DNA of 64,000 nt from JBMNCR01 sp049366695. Lineage in GTDB: Bacteria > Bacillota > Clostridia > Eubacteriales > Alkalibacteraceae. The position numbers and the translations under genes are program-made. This document shows positions 1-7,550 of the stretch, in pieces. The DNA lies in assembly GCA_049366695.1 (NCBI GenBank), contig JBMNCR010000089.1, forward strand, positions 27,513 through 91,512, read 5' to 3'. How positions within the stretch are numbered: the first letter of the stretch is position 1; every line of letters starts with the position of its first letter. The notes below the pieces were generated by a model. That model was given only the letters and a program-made list of their open reading frames with translations. It was not told where the DNA came from and searched no databases.

Positions 1-62
1 ATTTTATTGATGAATTTACTTTACATATGATAAAAGGAAATAAAATTCGGAGGTAAGATAAT

Positions 63-260
63 ATGACTGGTACAGTTAAATGGTTTAATTCAGACAAAGG
101 ATTTGGTTTTATCACTACAGATGAAGGAAATGACGTTTTTGCTCATTTTTCACAAATTCAAAAAGATGGTTTCAAATCTTTAGAAGAAGGCGAAAAAGTA
201 TCTTTTGATATCGTTCAAGGCGCTAAAGGTCCACAAGCTGAGAACATCGTAAGCTTATAA
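63..260 (+). CDS. cspA: Cold-shock domain protein
   Basis: A 65-residue single cold-shock domain, the full usual length for CspA/CspB. RNP1 (KGFGFI, residues 12-17) and RNP2 (VFAHF, 25-29) are both intact, and W7, F14, F16 and F26 provide the aromatic nucleic-acid-binding surface. Family role: binds single-stranded RNA or DNA and melts RNA secondary structure, in the cytoplasm. A strong GGAGG lies about 9 bases before the ATG, and a clear hairpin terminator follows, so it is monocistronic. The paralogue letter cannot be assigned from sequence alone. Confidence 0.95.
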   Translation: MTGTVKWFNSDKGFGFITTDEGNDVFAHFSQIQKDGFKSLEEGEKVSFDIVQGAKGPQAENIVSL

Positions 261-276
261 TAAAATTTGAATTATC

Positions 277-307
277 AGACCTAAAGATCATATCTTTAGG
301 TCTTTTT
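277..307 (+). terminator. Rho-independent terminator of the cold-shock gene
   Basis: A perfect 12-bp stem (277-288 with 292-303), loop CAT, followed by a short T run, 17 bases after the stop codon. Confidence 0.85.
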
Positions 308-520
308 AATGTTGTGAAACAAATAAGTAGTAGTATTCTTGTTGTCGTATTTATATGCCAGTATAAAGTGATATATTTTTGATAAAAAAAGTAAATTAGG
401 ATTATTTTGGCAGTTAACAATTTATCATACCATATCAAATACAAAATTAACCATTGAATTTTTATTTAAAAGGTTTATAATTATGGTTTAGCATAAATTA
501 GAAACAAAGGATGGTTAGTA

Positions 521-1795
521 ATGAGTTTTGATATTATATTTTCTTTAATAGTTTTCGTGGTAGTTCTGGCATTAATAATTAGTGAAAAAATCAATCGTAC
601 AGTTGCAGCAATTACAGGAGCTACATTAATTGTATTGTTTAAAATATTGACTCCTTCACAGGCAATTGATCTTATAGATTTTAATACTATAGGGGTATTA
701 ATTGGAATGATGATAATAGTAGCAATTGTAAAAGATACAGGTATATTTGAATATTTAGCAATATATTCAGCAAAAAAAGTAAAAGGTGATCCATGGAAGA
801 TAATACTAATTTTCTGTATTATTACTGCAATTACTTCAGCATTATTAGATAATGTAACAACGGTATTATTGATTGTACCTATGACTTTAGTAATTACAGA
901 TACTCTTGGTTTAGATCCGATACCATTTTTAATACCTGAAATAATTGCTTCAAATATCGGTGGAACTGCTACTCTGATTGGAGATCCGCCAAATATTATG
1001 ATAGGTAGTGCTGCTAATCTAAGTTTTGCTGATTTTGTATCTAATCTACTACCAGTAGTCTTAATAATTTTCATAATTACATTTTTTATATTTAAAAAAT
1101 TATATAATAATAAATTATACATAGAAGAATCAAAGATGGAAAAAATCATGAAATTTGATGAAATAAAATCAATTAGTGATAAAAAGCTGCTTAATAAATC
1201 GATTTTTGTGATGTTTTTAGTAACTTTAGGATTCTTTTTTCATGAACATCTAGGGTATCCTTCAGCTATCGTAGCACTTACTGGTGCAGCTATGTTATTG
1301 CTAATTAGTGGTAGTGATGTAGAAGAAGTTTTTAAAAATGTAGAATGGCCTACAATCTTTTTCTTTACAGGGTTATTTATAATAGTGGGTTCTTTAGAAA
1401 AAGTAGGTATTATAAGTTTTATAGCAAAGAATATACTTGATTTTACAGAAGGACATATTTTGATAACTGGAATTGTTATTTTATGGGGATCAGCAATACT
1501 ATCTTCTTTTCTAGACAATATACCTTTTGTTGCAACTTTAATACCATTAATTAATTCAATTGGACAACAAGGACACACTGATATTATGCCACTTTGGTGG
1601 GCTATTTCATTAGGAGCATGTCTTGGGGGGAATGGGACTTTAATAGGTGCATCTGCAAATGTTGTGGTTGCTGGTATAGTTGAAAGACATGGGTATAAAT
1701 TATCCTTTAAGAAATACATGAAAACAGGTTTTCCAATGATGATAGTTTCTATCATAATATCAACAATATATCTAGTTATATTTTATTTAATATAA
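521..1795 (+). CDS. ArsB/NhaD-type ion transporter (SLC13/IT superfamily permease)
   Basis: 424 residues, almost all hydrophobic, with about ten to twelve predicted membrane helices in two homologous halves. Each half shows the family hairpin signature: LDNVTT followed by GGTATLIGDPPNIMIG in the first half, and LDNIPF followed by GGNGTLIGASANVVVAG in the second. The family exports arsenite or exchanges Na+ for H+ across the cytoplasmic membrane. There is no ArsA or ArsR neighbour, so an arsenic role is not supported by context, and the substrate is undetermined. The ATG follows an AAGGATG-type site at 509-515. A hypothetical gene follows 15 bases downstream and is probably cotranscribed. Confidence 0.85.
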   Translation: MSFDIIFSLIVFVVVLALIISEKINRTVAAITGATLIVLFKILTPSQAIDLIDFNTIGVLIGMMIIVAIVKDTGIFEYLAIYSAKKVKGDPWKIILIFCIITAITSALLDNVTTVLLIVPMTLVITDTLGLDPIPFLIPEIIASNIGGTATLIGDPPNIMIGSAANLSFADFVSNLLPVVLIIFIITFFIFKKLYNNKLYIEESKMEKIMKFDEIKSISDKKLLNKSIFVMFLVTLGFFFHEHLGYPSAIVALTGAAMLLLISGSDVEEVFKNVEWPTIFFFTGLFIIVGSLEKVGIISFIAKNILDFTEGHILITGIVILWGSAILSSFLDNIPFVATLIPLINSIGQQGHTDIMPLWWAISLGACLGGNGTLIGASANVVVAGIVERHGYKLSFKKYMKTGFPMMIVSIIISTIYLVIFYLI

Positions 1796-1810
1796 ATTGG
1801 AGGGAAGATT

Positions 1811-2263
1811 ATGAAATATAATACAGCGGAACAAGATAGAGCAGTAATTATTTTTCGACAAATGGGTGCAAAAGTAAAAACTATAAATGGTGTACAGTGT
1901 TATATTAGATTTTATTTAGATAATAAACTAGAATTATATTATGTTTATAATGTTACTAAGGATGGTGAATTATACTTACAAAGAATAAAACCATATCCCT
2001 TTGGAGCGGGAGTGTTTATGTCACATAATGATATAATTGAATTTATTAGTAATGATATAAAAAAATTTAAAAATGCATCTAACAGCAAAGTTTTTGAAAT
2101 ATTTATAAAAAATAATAAGAAGATAAATGATTTGATTCAAAGCGTCGAAAGTTTATTTTTAGAAAATAATGTACCAAAGGAACAAATGGAAGTGCTATCA
2201 AAGATGCTAGAAGATGTTGATAATAAAATTGTTGAGTTGTTGGAAACTACTCCAAAGATATAA
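1811..2263 (+). CDS. Hypothetical cytoplasmic protein
   Basis: 150 residues with no signal peptide or membrane segment and no family that I recognise. The first 80 residues look like a compact alpha/beta fold with alternating strands. Residues 90-150 are charged and helical, plausibly a coiled coil. A GGAGGG ribosome site precedes the ATG, and the gap to the transporter upstream is 15 bases, so it is likely in the same operon. No function is proposed. Confidence 0.75.
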   Translation: MKYNTAEQDRAVIIFRQMGAKVKTINGVQCYIRFYLDNKLELYYVYNVTKDGELYLQRIKPYPFGAGVFMSHNDIIEFISNDIKKFKNASNSKVFEIFIKNNKKINDLIQSVESLFLENNVPKEQMEVLSKMLEDVDNKIVELLETTPKI

Positions 2264-2547
2264 AATAGAATAAAAATACATGCTCATTTTTTGTTAAGAA
2301 ATTTATCTCTAATAAAAACTGATGTATTATTTAATCTCTAATGTATATTTAATAATATATTAATTTTAATATAATTTAAAAATATTATAATTGGAAAAAT
2401 TATATTAATGTATCAAAGAATAGTAATTAAAGTTTTACATGAAGTAAAAAACCTTGTAGTATAATAAGGTAAGTAACTATTAAAGTATTACTTTAATCCG
2501 TTAGTATCAAAATATAAATTTATTATTTGAATGGAGGTATTTATTAA

Positions 2548-3114
2548 ATGAAAAAGTCTACTATGATTGTCATTGGAATAATTGCGGTTATTTTAATATT
2601 AGTTATAGGCAGCTACAACGGTTTAGTTGATAAAGAAGAAAGTGTTAATACGGCTCTCAGTCAAATCGATAATCAATTACAAAGAAGGAATGATTTAATT
2701 CCGAATTTAGTTGAAACAGTAAAAAGGTATGCAGCACAAGAAGAAGAAATTTTCACTCAAGTTGCTGAAGCAAGGTCTAAATTAGCTGGTGCAGGTTCAG
2801 TTGTAGAGCAAGCAGAAGGAGATGCTGAATTAACAGGAGCTCTTAGCCGTTTGTTAGCTATTGCTGAGAATTATCCTGAACTAAAATCAAATGAAAATTT
2901 TATACAATTGCAAGATGAATTAGCTGGAACTGAAAATAGGATAGCTACTGCTAGAAAAGATTATAATGATATTGCCAAAAGTTATAATTCAAGGATTAGA
3001 AAATTTCCTACTAATATTTTTGCTAATATTTTTGGATTTGATAAAGTTGATTATTTTACAGCATCAGAAGAAGCAAAGGAGAATCCTGATGTAGGTGACT
3101 TATTTGATGAATAA
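2548..3114 (+). CDS. lemA: LemA family protein
   Basis: 188 residues, the normal LemA length. There is one N-terminal membrane helix (about residues 4-22), then the conserved NQLQRRNDLIPNLVETVK segment and a long helical domain ending in FPTNIFANIFGF, all hallmarks of LemA. The protein is anchored in the membrane with its helical bundle outside. The biochemical role is unknown in the family, though LemA often accompanies TPM-domain proteins, as here. The ATG sits 9 bases after a GGAGG. Its last codons overlap the start of the next gene. Confidence 0.92.
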   Translation: MKKSTMIVIGIIAVILILVIGSYNGLVDKEESVNTALSQIDNQLQRRNDLIPNLVETVKRYAAQEEEIFTQVAEARSKLAGAGSVVEQAEGDAELTGALSRLLAIAENYPELKSNENFIQLQDELAGTENRIATARKDYNDIAKSYNSRIRKFPTNIFANIFGFDKVDYFTASEEAKENPDVGDLFDE

Positions 3115-3880
3115 ACTTAAAAAGAGAAGTGTCATATTTTTTGGGGTGATGCTTCTTTTAGTAGCATTATTTTCTACAGTAACTGCTGCTAGTGAATATC
3201 CTACACCAACCTCGGTATTTTATGTAAATGATTTTGCTAATGTCATAGATATTGAAACTGAAAAAACAATTATAGCATCAGCTGGTAGGCTTGAAGAATT
3301 GACATCAGCTCAAGTTGTTGTAGTTACAATGAATGATATCAGCGATGATAGTTTAGAAGAATATTCCCTTGAACTTTTTCGAGAATGGGGAATAGGTGAT
3401 GAAGAAAAAAACAATGGTGTGTTAATATTTTTAGATCTAGGAGGAGGCCAATCTCGAATTGATGTTGGATATGGTTTGGAGGGCATACTTCCAGATGGCA
3501 AAACGGGAAGGTTCCAAGATACAGAAATGTTACCCTATTATAATGAAGGAAACTTCTCGCAAGGGATTTTAAATGGGTTTAATGCCATTGTAAATGAGGT
3601 ATATAAGGAGTATGGATTAGAGGAAGAATATTTAGGAAATGGACCTGTTTTAGTTGAATCGACTGATGAGGCGTCTGATGAAGAATCCATACCGCCGATT
3701 TTTATTATTATTGGAATTGTGATTTTAATACCTCTTATAATTCTAGATTTTAAATTTACTGGTGGAATGATCACATATGCAATTATTAGGTCAATAGGTA
3801 GAGGTGGATCTGGCGGAGGATCAGGACGATCAGGCGGTGGAGGTAGCGCTGGCGGCGGCGGTAGCTCTAGGAGGTTTTAA
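3107..3880 (+). CDS. TPM-domain (YgcG-like) membrane protein
   Basis: About 257 residues: N-terminal signal or anchor helix (LKKRSVIFFGVMLLLVALF), a TPM domain (about residues 35-165: VNDFANVID, DVGYGLEG), a second membrane helix near 195-215, and a Gly/Ser-rich low-complexity tail (GGSGRSGGGG type) typical of this family. I chose the ATG at 3107, which overlaps the lemA stop (ATGAATAA) and has AGGTGA 8 bases upstream; a GTG at 3095 is also in frame. LemA plus TPM pairs are common and are linked to membrane or photosystem-like quality control in other organisms. The role here is unknown. Confidence 0.88.
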   Translation: MNKLKKRSVIFFGVMLLLVALFSTVTAASEYPTPTSVFYVNDFANVIDIETEKTIIASAGRLEELTSAQVVVVTMNDISDDSLEEYSLELFREWGIGDEEKNNGVLIFLDLGGGQSRIDVGYGLEGILPDGKTGRFQDTEMLPYYNEGNFSQGILNGFNAIVNEVYKEYGLEEEYLGNGPVLVESTDEASDEESIPPIFIIIGIVILIPLIILDFKFTGGMITYAIIRSIGRGGSGGGSGRSGGGGSAGGGGSSRRF

Positions 3881-3904
3881 GGGGTCATATATTTGACCCT
3901 TTAT
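3880..3904 (+). terminator. Terminator after lemA-TPM operon
   Basis: An 8-bp stem (3880-3887 with 3894-3901, AGGGGTCA/TGACCCTT) immediately after the stop codon, followed by T-rich sequence. Confidence 0.7.
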
Positions 3905-3997
3905 TTGCATATAATTTTTAATACTCGGAAATAGTTTAGTTTTAAATAACTGTATATATTATCATATGATCATAGTTAATTTGAAGAAATATGTAAT

Positions 3998-4735
3998 TTA
4001 ATTTATCTGCTTAATATCTTTGTTTTTCACAATGCAATTTCCCTTTATTGATTTACAAATTTTTTTTACTTTAGCTGCACATTCACCTATTTCTCTAGGT
4101 GAACTAAACTTATTATAAGTTATTTCTACCATCGCAATTGAAAGAGTAGTAGAAATGAATACATCTTTATCAATATCACAATATTTCTGTAAATATGTAT
4201 TTTTATCTTCTTTAAATATCTGTAGTATTTTTTGGGCTAACTGAAGAGCGATTTTTTCTTCTGCGATTACAATATAATCATCACCTCCTACGTGACCAGT
4301 GAAAACATACTTGTTAGGATATTCGTTTGCTGATTTTTGTATACATTGTGCTACTAAACAAATAAATTCATCACCTTTTATTGTTCCGTATTGATCGTTA
4401 AATAACTTAAATCTATCAATGTCTATATAGAGGAGTGTATGATTCTTCTCGTATTTAATTATATCAGCTAAAAGGTTGTGTATTGCCGTATTGCCAGGCA
4501 ATTTCGTGAGAGGATTTGTGTTTTTTGCAAGCTCTATTTGCAAATTAATAAATTTGTTTAAAAGATTATTAATAGATACAACACCATAGTAATTGCCGTT
4601 TTTTTCTATTACAATGCTATTGTATAATTTATCTGCTTTTCTCGACATAGCTAAATTGGCTACGTCAATAATATCTGAGTAATAATTTGCAATAAGTGGA
4701 TCATTATCCATTACTAAAGACACAGGTCGGTTCAT
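3998..4735 (-). CDS. CBS-GGDEF domain protein (part with an ordinary start)
   Basis: From the first ATG this is 245 residues. It begins inside a CBS-type module (NRPVSLVMDNDPLI ... IVIEKNGNYYGVVSINNLL) followed by a linker with the NPLTKLPGN signature and a diguanylate-cyclase fold (YIDIDRFKLFNDQYG). The catalytic loop reads GGDDY (residues 150-154) rather than GGDEF, so activity is uncertain; some relatives with this linker also carry GGDDF. Likely role: cyclic-di-GMP synthesis or a degenerate signalling output controlled by CBS ligand binding. The reading frame and its similarity continue upstream to 5023 without a usual start (next entry), so this may be an incomplete gene product. Confidence 0.75.
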   Translation of the reverse strand: MNRPVSLVMDNDPLIANYYSDIIDVANLAMSRKADKLYNSIVIEKNGNYYGVVSINNLLNKFINLQIELAKNTNPLTKLPGNTAIHNLLADIIKYEKNHTLLYIDIDRFKLFNDQYGTIKGDEFICLVAQCIQKSANEYPNKYVFTGHVGGDDYIVIAEEKIALQLAQKILQIFKEDKNTYLQKYCDIDKDVFISTTLSIAMVEITYNKFSSPREIGECAAKVKKICKSIKGNCIVKNKDIKQIN

Positions 4736-5023
4736 AAATACTTCATAACCATATTTTGACGAAATTATAGAATGAAAGTTATTCCTTGAGATTAATCCCT
4801 TAATATGATTATTTTCTACAACAGGTACACTATAAAGAGTAGTATCGTCGCGAAATAGTGAATCAACTACTGAAGATTTTTCATCTGAAGAAACGGGTAT
4901 ATATTTAATTGCAATATCACCTATATGACAGGTTATATAGGCAACATTATGATTTTTATTGTCACGGTTAATTGTACTCTGTTTAATATTCGTAAATACT
5001 TCACCTATCCTTTCTTTAATTTT
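4736..5023 (-). other. Upstream in-frame extension of the CBS-GGDEF gene, no ATG/GTG/TTG
   Basis: Translating the minus strand from 5023 down to the ATG at 4735 gives 96 sense codons and no stop. The peptide fits the first CBS repeat of the family (IGDIAIKYIPV ... SVPVVENNHIKGLISRNNF ... SSKYGYEVFMNRPVS). None of the codons upstream of the CBS motif is ATG, GTG or TTG. An AGGTGA lies at 5000-5005, a few bases before ACG and ATT codons. Either a rare start codon (ACG, ATT) is used, or the 5' end was lost and only a shorter product is made. Confidence 0.55.
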
Positions 5024-5501
5024 TTATTTAAGTACCAATTTAGATGATGCTATTGAAGTAAAATTCATAACTAACTATTAATAAAATTTTTGCAATTCAA
5101 AATTGTATTATATATTTTATTTTAATTGTAACATGATTGTGTTAAATATTCATTTAAGGTTGATTAATTTTATGTTAATATTTCAATGATTTTCACATTA
5201 GCTATGTTTCGTATTCAGTATAATATTTATTTTATAAATTATTAAAATAAAGTCATAGGATTCCTAAATAAAACGCTGTAATGCATATATAATTGCATAT
5301 GTTTAGTTTAAATATTATTGAAATAAAATTTATTATTAAAGTTTTTTTAATAGTATTATTTAAATTCTATATAAATAAAATAAATTAACTAACACTAATG
5401 AGAGAACTTTAAGAGATTTAAATAGTTATAAATTTGACAATAAATACTAAGAGGTATACCATTAATTATAATAATCGATAAATAATTGGAGGCGAAATTT
5501 A
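5024..5501. other. AT-rich intergenic stretch
   Basis: About 480 bases between divergently transcribed genes. It is extremely AT-rich with many homopolymer tracts. I see no open frame, convincing hairpin or riboswitch in it. Promoters for both flanking genes must lie here, but none can be singled out. A GGAGG at 5489-5493 serves the next gene. Confidence 0.6.
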
Positions 5502-6845
5502 ATGAAAAAAGTGGATTTATTAGTAATTGGTGGAAGTGCAGGTGGTATACTAAGTGCGAATACGGCAAGAAAAGTTTATAAAGACAAAAGCATAATGGTT
5601 ATTCGTGATCAAAAAACAGTAATGGTTCCTTGTGGAATCCCGTACATATATGGGACATTATTTGAAACATCAAAGAATGTAATCCCTGATAAAGCTGTAA
5701 CAGGAAATCAAGTAGACCTTCTAATTGATAGGGTGGAAACAATCAATAAAGAAGAAAAATTTGTAAAAAGTGAAAAAAATGAAAAAATATATTATGAAAA
5801 ATTAATTATTGCCACTGGATCACTTCCAGTTGTTCCACCAGTTCCTGGGAAAGATTTAGAAAATGTTTTTTCAGTATACAAAGATGAAGAGTATTTGGGT
5901 AATTTATTAGAAAAAATGAAAGATTTCAAAGATGTCGTTGTAATTGGTGGAGGATTTATTGGAGTAGAATTTTCTGAACAAATCAAGAAAAGTGGTAAAA
6001 ATGTAACTTTACTTCAAAGAGGGGATAAATGCTTAAGAAGAAATTTTGACCCTGAACTTAGTGATGAAGCAGAGAGTTTATTAGAAGAAAATGGAGTAGT
6101 TGTAAAAACAAATTGTAAGATTAAGGAATTCATTGGCAACGTAAAAGTTGAAGGTGTAGTAATGCAAGATGGTGAAACAATAAAAACTGATGCCATAATA
6201 CTTGGAGCGGGAGTAAGACCCAATTCTAAACTTGCTAGAGAAGCAGGACTAGAAGTAAAAGAAAATAACGCTATAATGGTTAATGAATATATGACAACTT
6301 CTGATCCAAGTATATTTGCAGTTGGCGATTGTGCTGAAAAGGTATGTTTCTTTACTAGAAATAATGTTCCTATTTTATTAGCATCAACAGCTGCATTAGA
6401 AGCAAAAATTGCAGGATATAATGCTTTTAAAAATAAACTAACACGAACTAATAAAGGGACAATAAGCGCATTTTCTACAAAAATATATGGAAGGTCTTTT
6501 GCGTCTGCAGGTTTAACAGAAAAGCAAGCATTAGAGAATAATTTTGATATAGTAATTGGAAAATTTTCTGTAATGGATAAACATCCTGGTTGTCTTCCAA
6601 ATGTAAGTAAAATTAATATTAAACTAATCTTTTCAAGTTATTCAGGTGTAATTATGGGAGGACAAATCTCAGGAGGAGACTCTATTGGTGAAATGATAAA
6701 TGTTGTAAGCATTGCCATCCAACAAGGAATGACTGCTGCAGATTTAAATACATTCCAAGTAGCTACTCATCCCCTACTTACTGCTTCTCCAATTGCATAT
6801 CCAATTAATGTGGCTGCAATGGATGCTGTTAGAAAGATGGAATAG
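5502..6845 (+). CDS. FAD-dependent pyridine nucleotide-disulfide oxidoreductase (CoA-disulfide reductase / NADH oxidase type)
   Basis: 447 residues. N-terminal FAD dinucleotide fold (LLVIGGSAGGILSA), single redox cysteine C44 in MVPCGIPY as in CoA-disulfide reductase and NADH oxidase/peroxidase, NAD-binding fold near residue 146 (VVVIGGGFIGVEFSEQ), FAD-contact motif SIFAVGDCAE, and a C-terminal dimerisation domain. The family reduces CoA disulfide, O2 or polysulfide with NAD(P)H in the cytoplasm and usually protects anaerobes against oxidants. The exact electron acceptor cannot be told from sequence. The gene stands alone, with a GGAGG before the ATG and a terminator after it. Confidence 0.85.
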   Translation: MKKVDLLVIGGSAGGILSANTARKVYKDKSIMVIRDQKTVMVPCGIPYIYGTLFETSKNVIPDKAVTGNQVDLLIDRVETINKEEKFVKSEKNEKIYYEKLIIATGSLPVVPPVPGKDLENVFSVYKDEEYLGNLLEKMKDFKDVVVIGGGFIGVEFSEQIKKSGKNVTLLQRGDKCLRRNFDPELSDEAESLLEENGVVVKTNCKIKEFIGNVKVEGVVMQDGETIKTDAIILGAGVRPNSKLAREAGLEVKENNAIMVNEYMTTSDPSIFAVGDCAEKVCFFTRNNVPILLASTAALEAKIAGYNAFKNKLTRTNKGTISAFSTKIYGRSFASAGLTEKQALENNFDIVIGKFSVMDKHPGCLPNVSKINIKLIFSSYSGVIMGGQISGGDSIGEMINVVSIAIQQGMTAADLNTFQVATHPLLTASPIAYPINVAAMDAVRKME

Positions 6846-6913
6846 TTATCTTTACAATGGATTAGAAAACTATTTAAATTAACGCCTGTAAAAGACAATA
6901 ACAATGTTTTTCT

Positions 6914-6942
6914 AGAGACAGAGTAAAATCTGTTTCTATTTT
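6914..6942 (+). terminator. Terminator of the flavin oxidoreductase gene
   Basis: A 9-bp stem with one G-U pair (6914-6922 with 6929-6937), loop GTAAAA, then ATTTTTAT. Confidence 0.75.
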
Positions 6943-7221
6943 TATAAAAAATATTGCACCATCTATAAATATATGAATAAATTTTTGAAAGATAAAAAAA
7001 GTTTGAATCTTTGCATTTAAGTCTTCGTTATTGTTCACGCGTATGGTGAATTATGCTTTGTTTCTTCGTTTCAGACACACCTTGAAGTTAAAGTTTTCTA
7101 AAAATCGGAGTTTTTTAAATTATGTAGTATCGTAAAGTTTGTAAATATATCATTGAATACAATCATTTTTCTCGACGATTATATTATGTGTCAAAATTAT
7201 ATAAAAAAAGACATTTTTTAA

Positions 7222-7250
7222 TTGATATTAATTATCAGTTAGTATATAAT
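7222..7250 (+). promoter_or_regulatory. feo promoter overlapped by a Fur-like operator
   Basis: -35 TTGATA (7222-7227), 17-base spacer, -10 TATAAT (7245-7250), giving a predicted start about 25 bases before feoA. The 15-mer TGATATTAATTATCA (7223-7237) matches the 7-1-7 Fur box TGATAATnATTATCA at all but one position and covers the -35 and the spacer. Iron-loaded Fur would be expected to block this promoter. A second inverted repeat (GTTAGT/ACTAAC, 7238-7259) flanks the -10. Confidence 0.8.
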
Positions 7251-7280
7251 ATCACTAACAGATATTTTAGGAGGACAAAT

Positions 7281-7535
7281 ATGATAAATAGTGAAATGAT
7301 TAAAAAAGATATATATACTACTGTATATGATTTATCCCCTGGAAAAAGTGGGGAAATTGTAGATATTGAGGCTGATGATACTTTAAAGCAGAGATTATTA
7401 AATATGGGGTTGACTCCTGGAACAACAATACATTTTGTAAGAACAGCGCCTTTAGGTGATCCGATAAATGTAAAGGTAAGAGGGTTTAATTTAGGAATAA
7501 GAAAAGAAACTGCTAAAAGAATTATCATTAAATAA
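7281..7535 (+). CDS. feoA: FeoA, ferrous iron transport accessory protein
   Basis: 84 residues folding as the SH3-like FeoA domain (LSPGKSGEIVDIEAD, LKQRLLNMGLTPGTTI, VKVRGFNLGIRKETAKRI). In the family it associates with FeoB at the inner face of the membrane and is required for Fe2+ uptake. The ATG at 7281 is preceded by AGGAGG at the right distance; the frame is open further upstream, but that part lies across the promoter and Fur box. feoB begins 15 bases later, so the two form an operon. Confidence 0.93.
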   Translation: MINSEMIKKDIYTTVYDLSPGKSGEIVDIEADDTLKQRLLNMGLTPGTTIHFVRTAPLGDPINVKVRGFNLGIRKETAKRIIIK

Positions 7536-7550
7536 AAGGGGGTGTGAACA

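Noticed and set aside
481..1149. Long minus-strand frame opposite the ArsB/NhaD gene
   Set aside because: It mirrors the codon pattern of the transporter, has no ribosome site and no protein family features.
2401..2520. Promoter for lemA
   Set aside because: TATAAT at 2460-2465 is good, but the best -35 candidate TTTACA is 20 bases away, too far for confidence.
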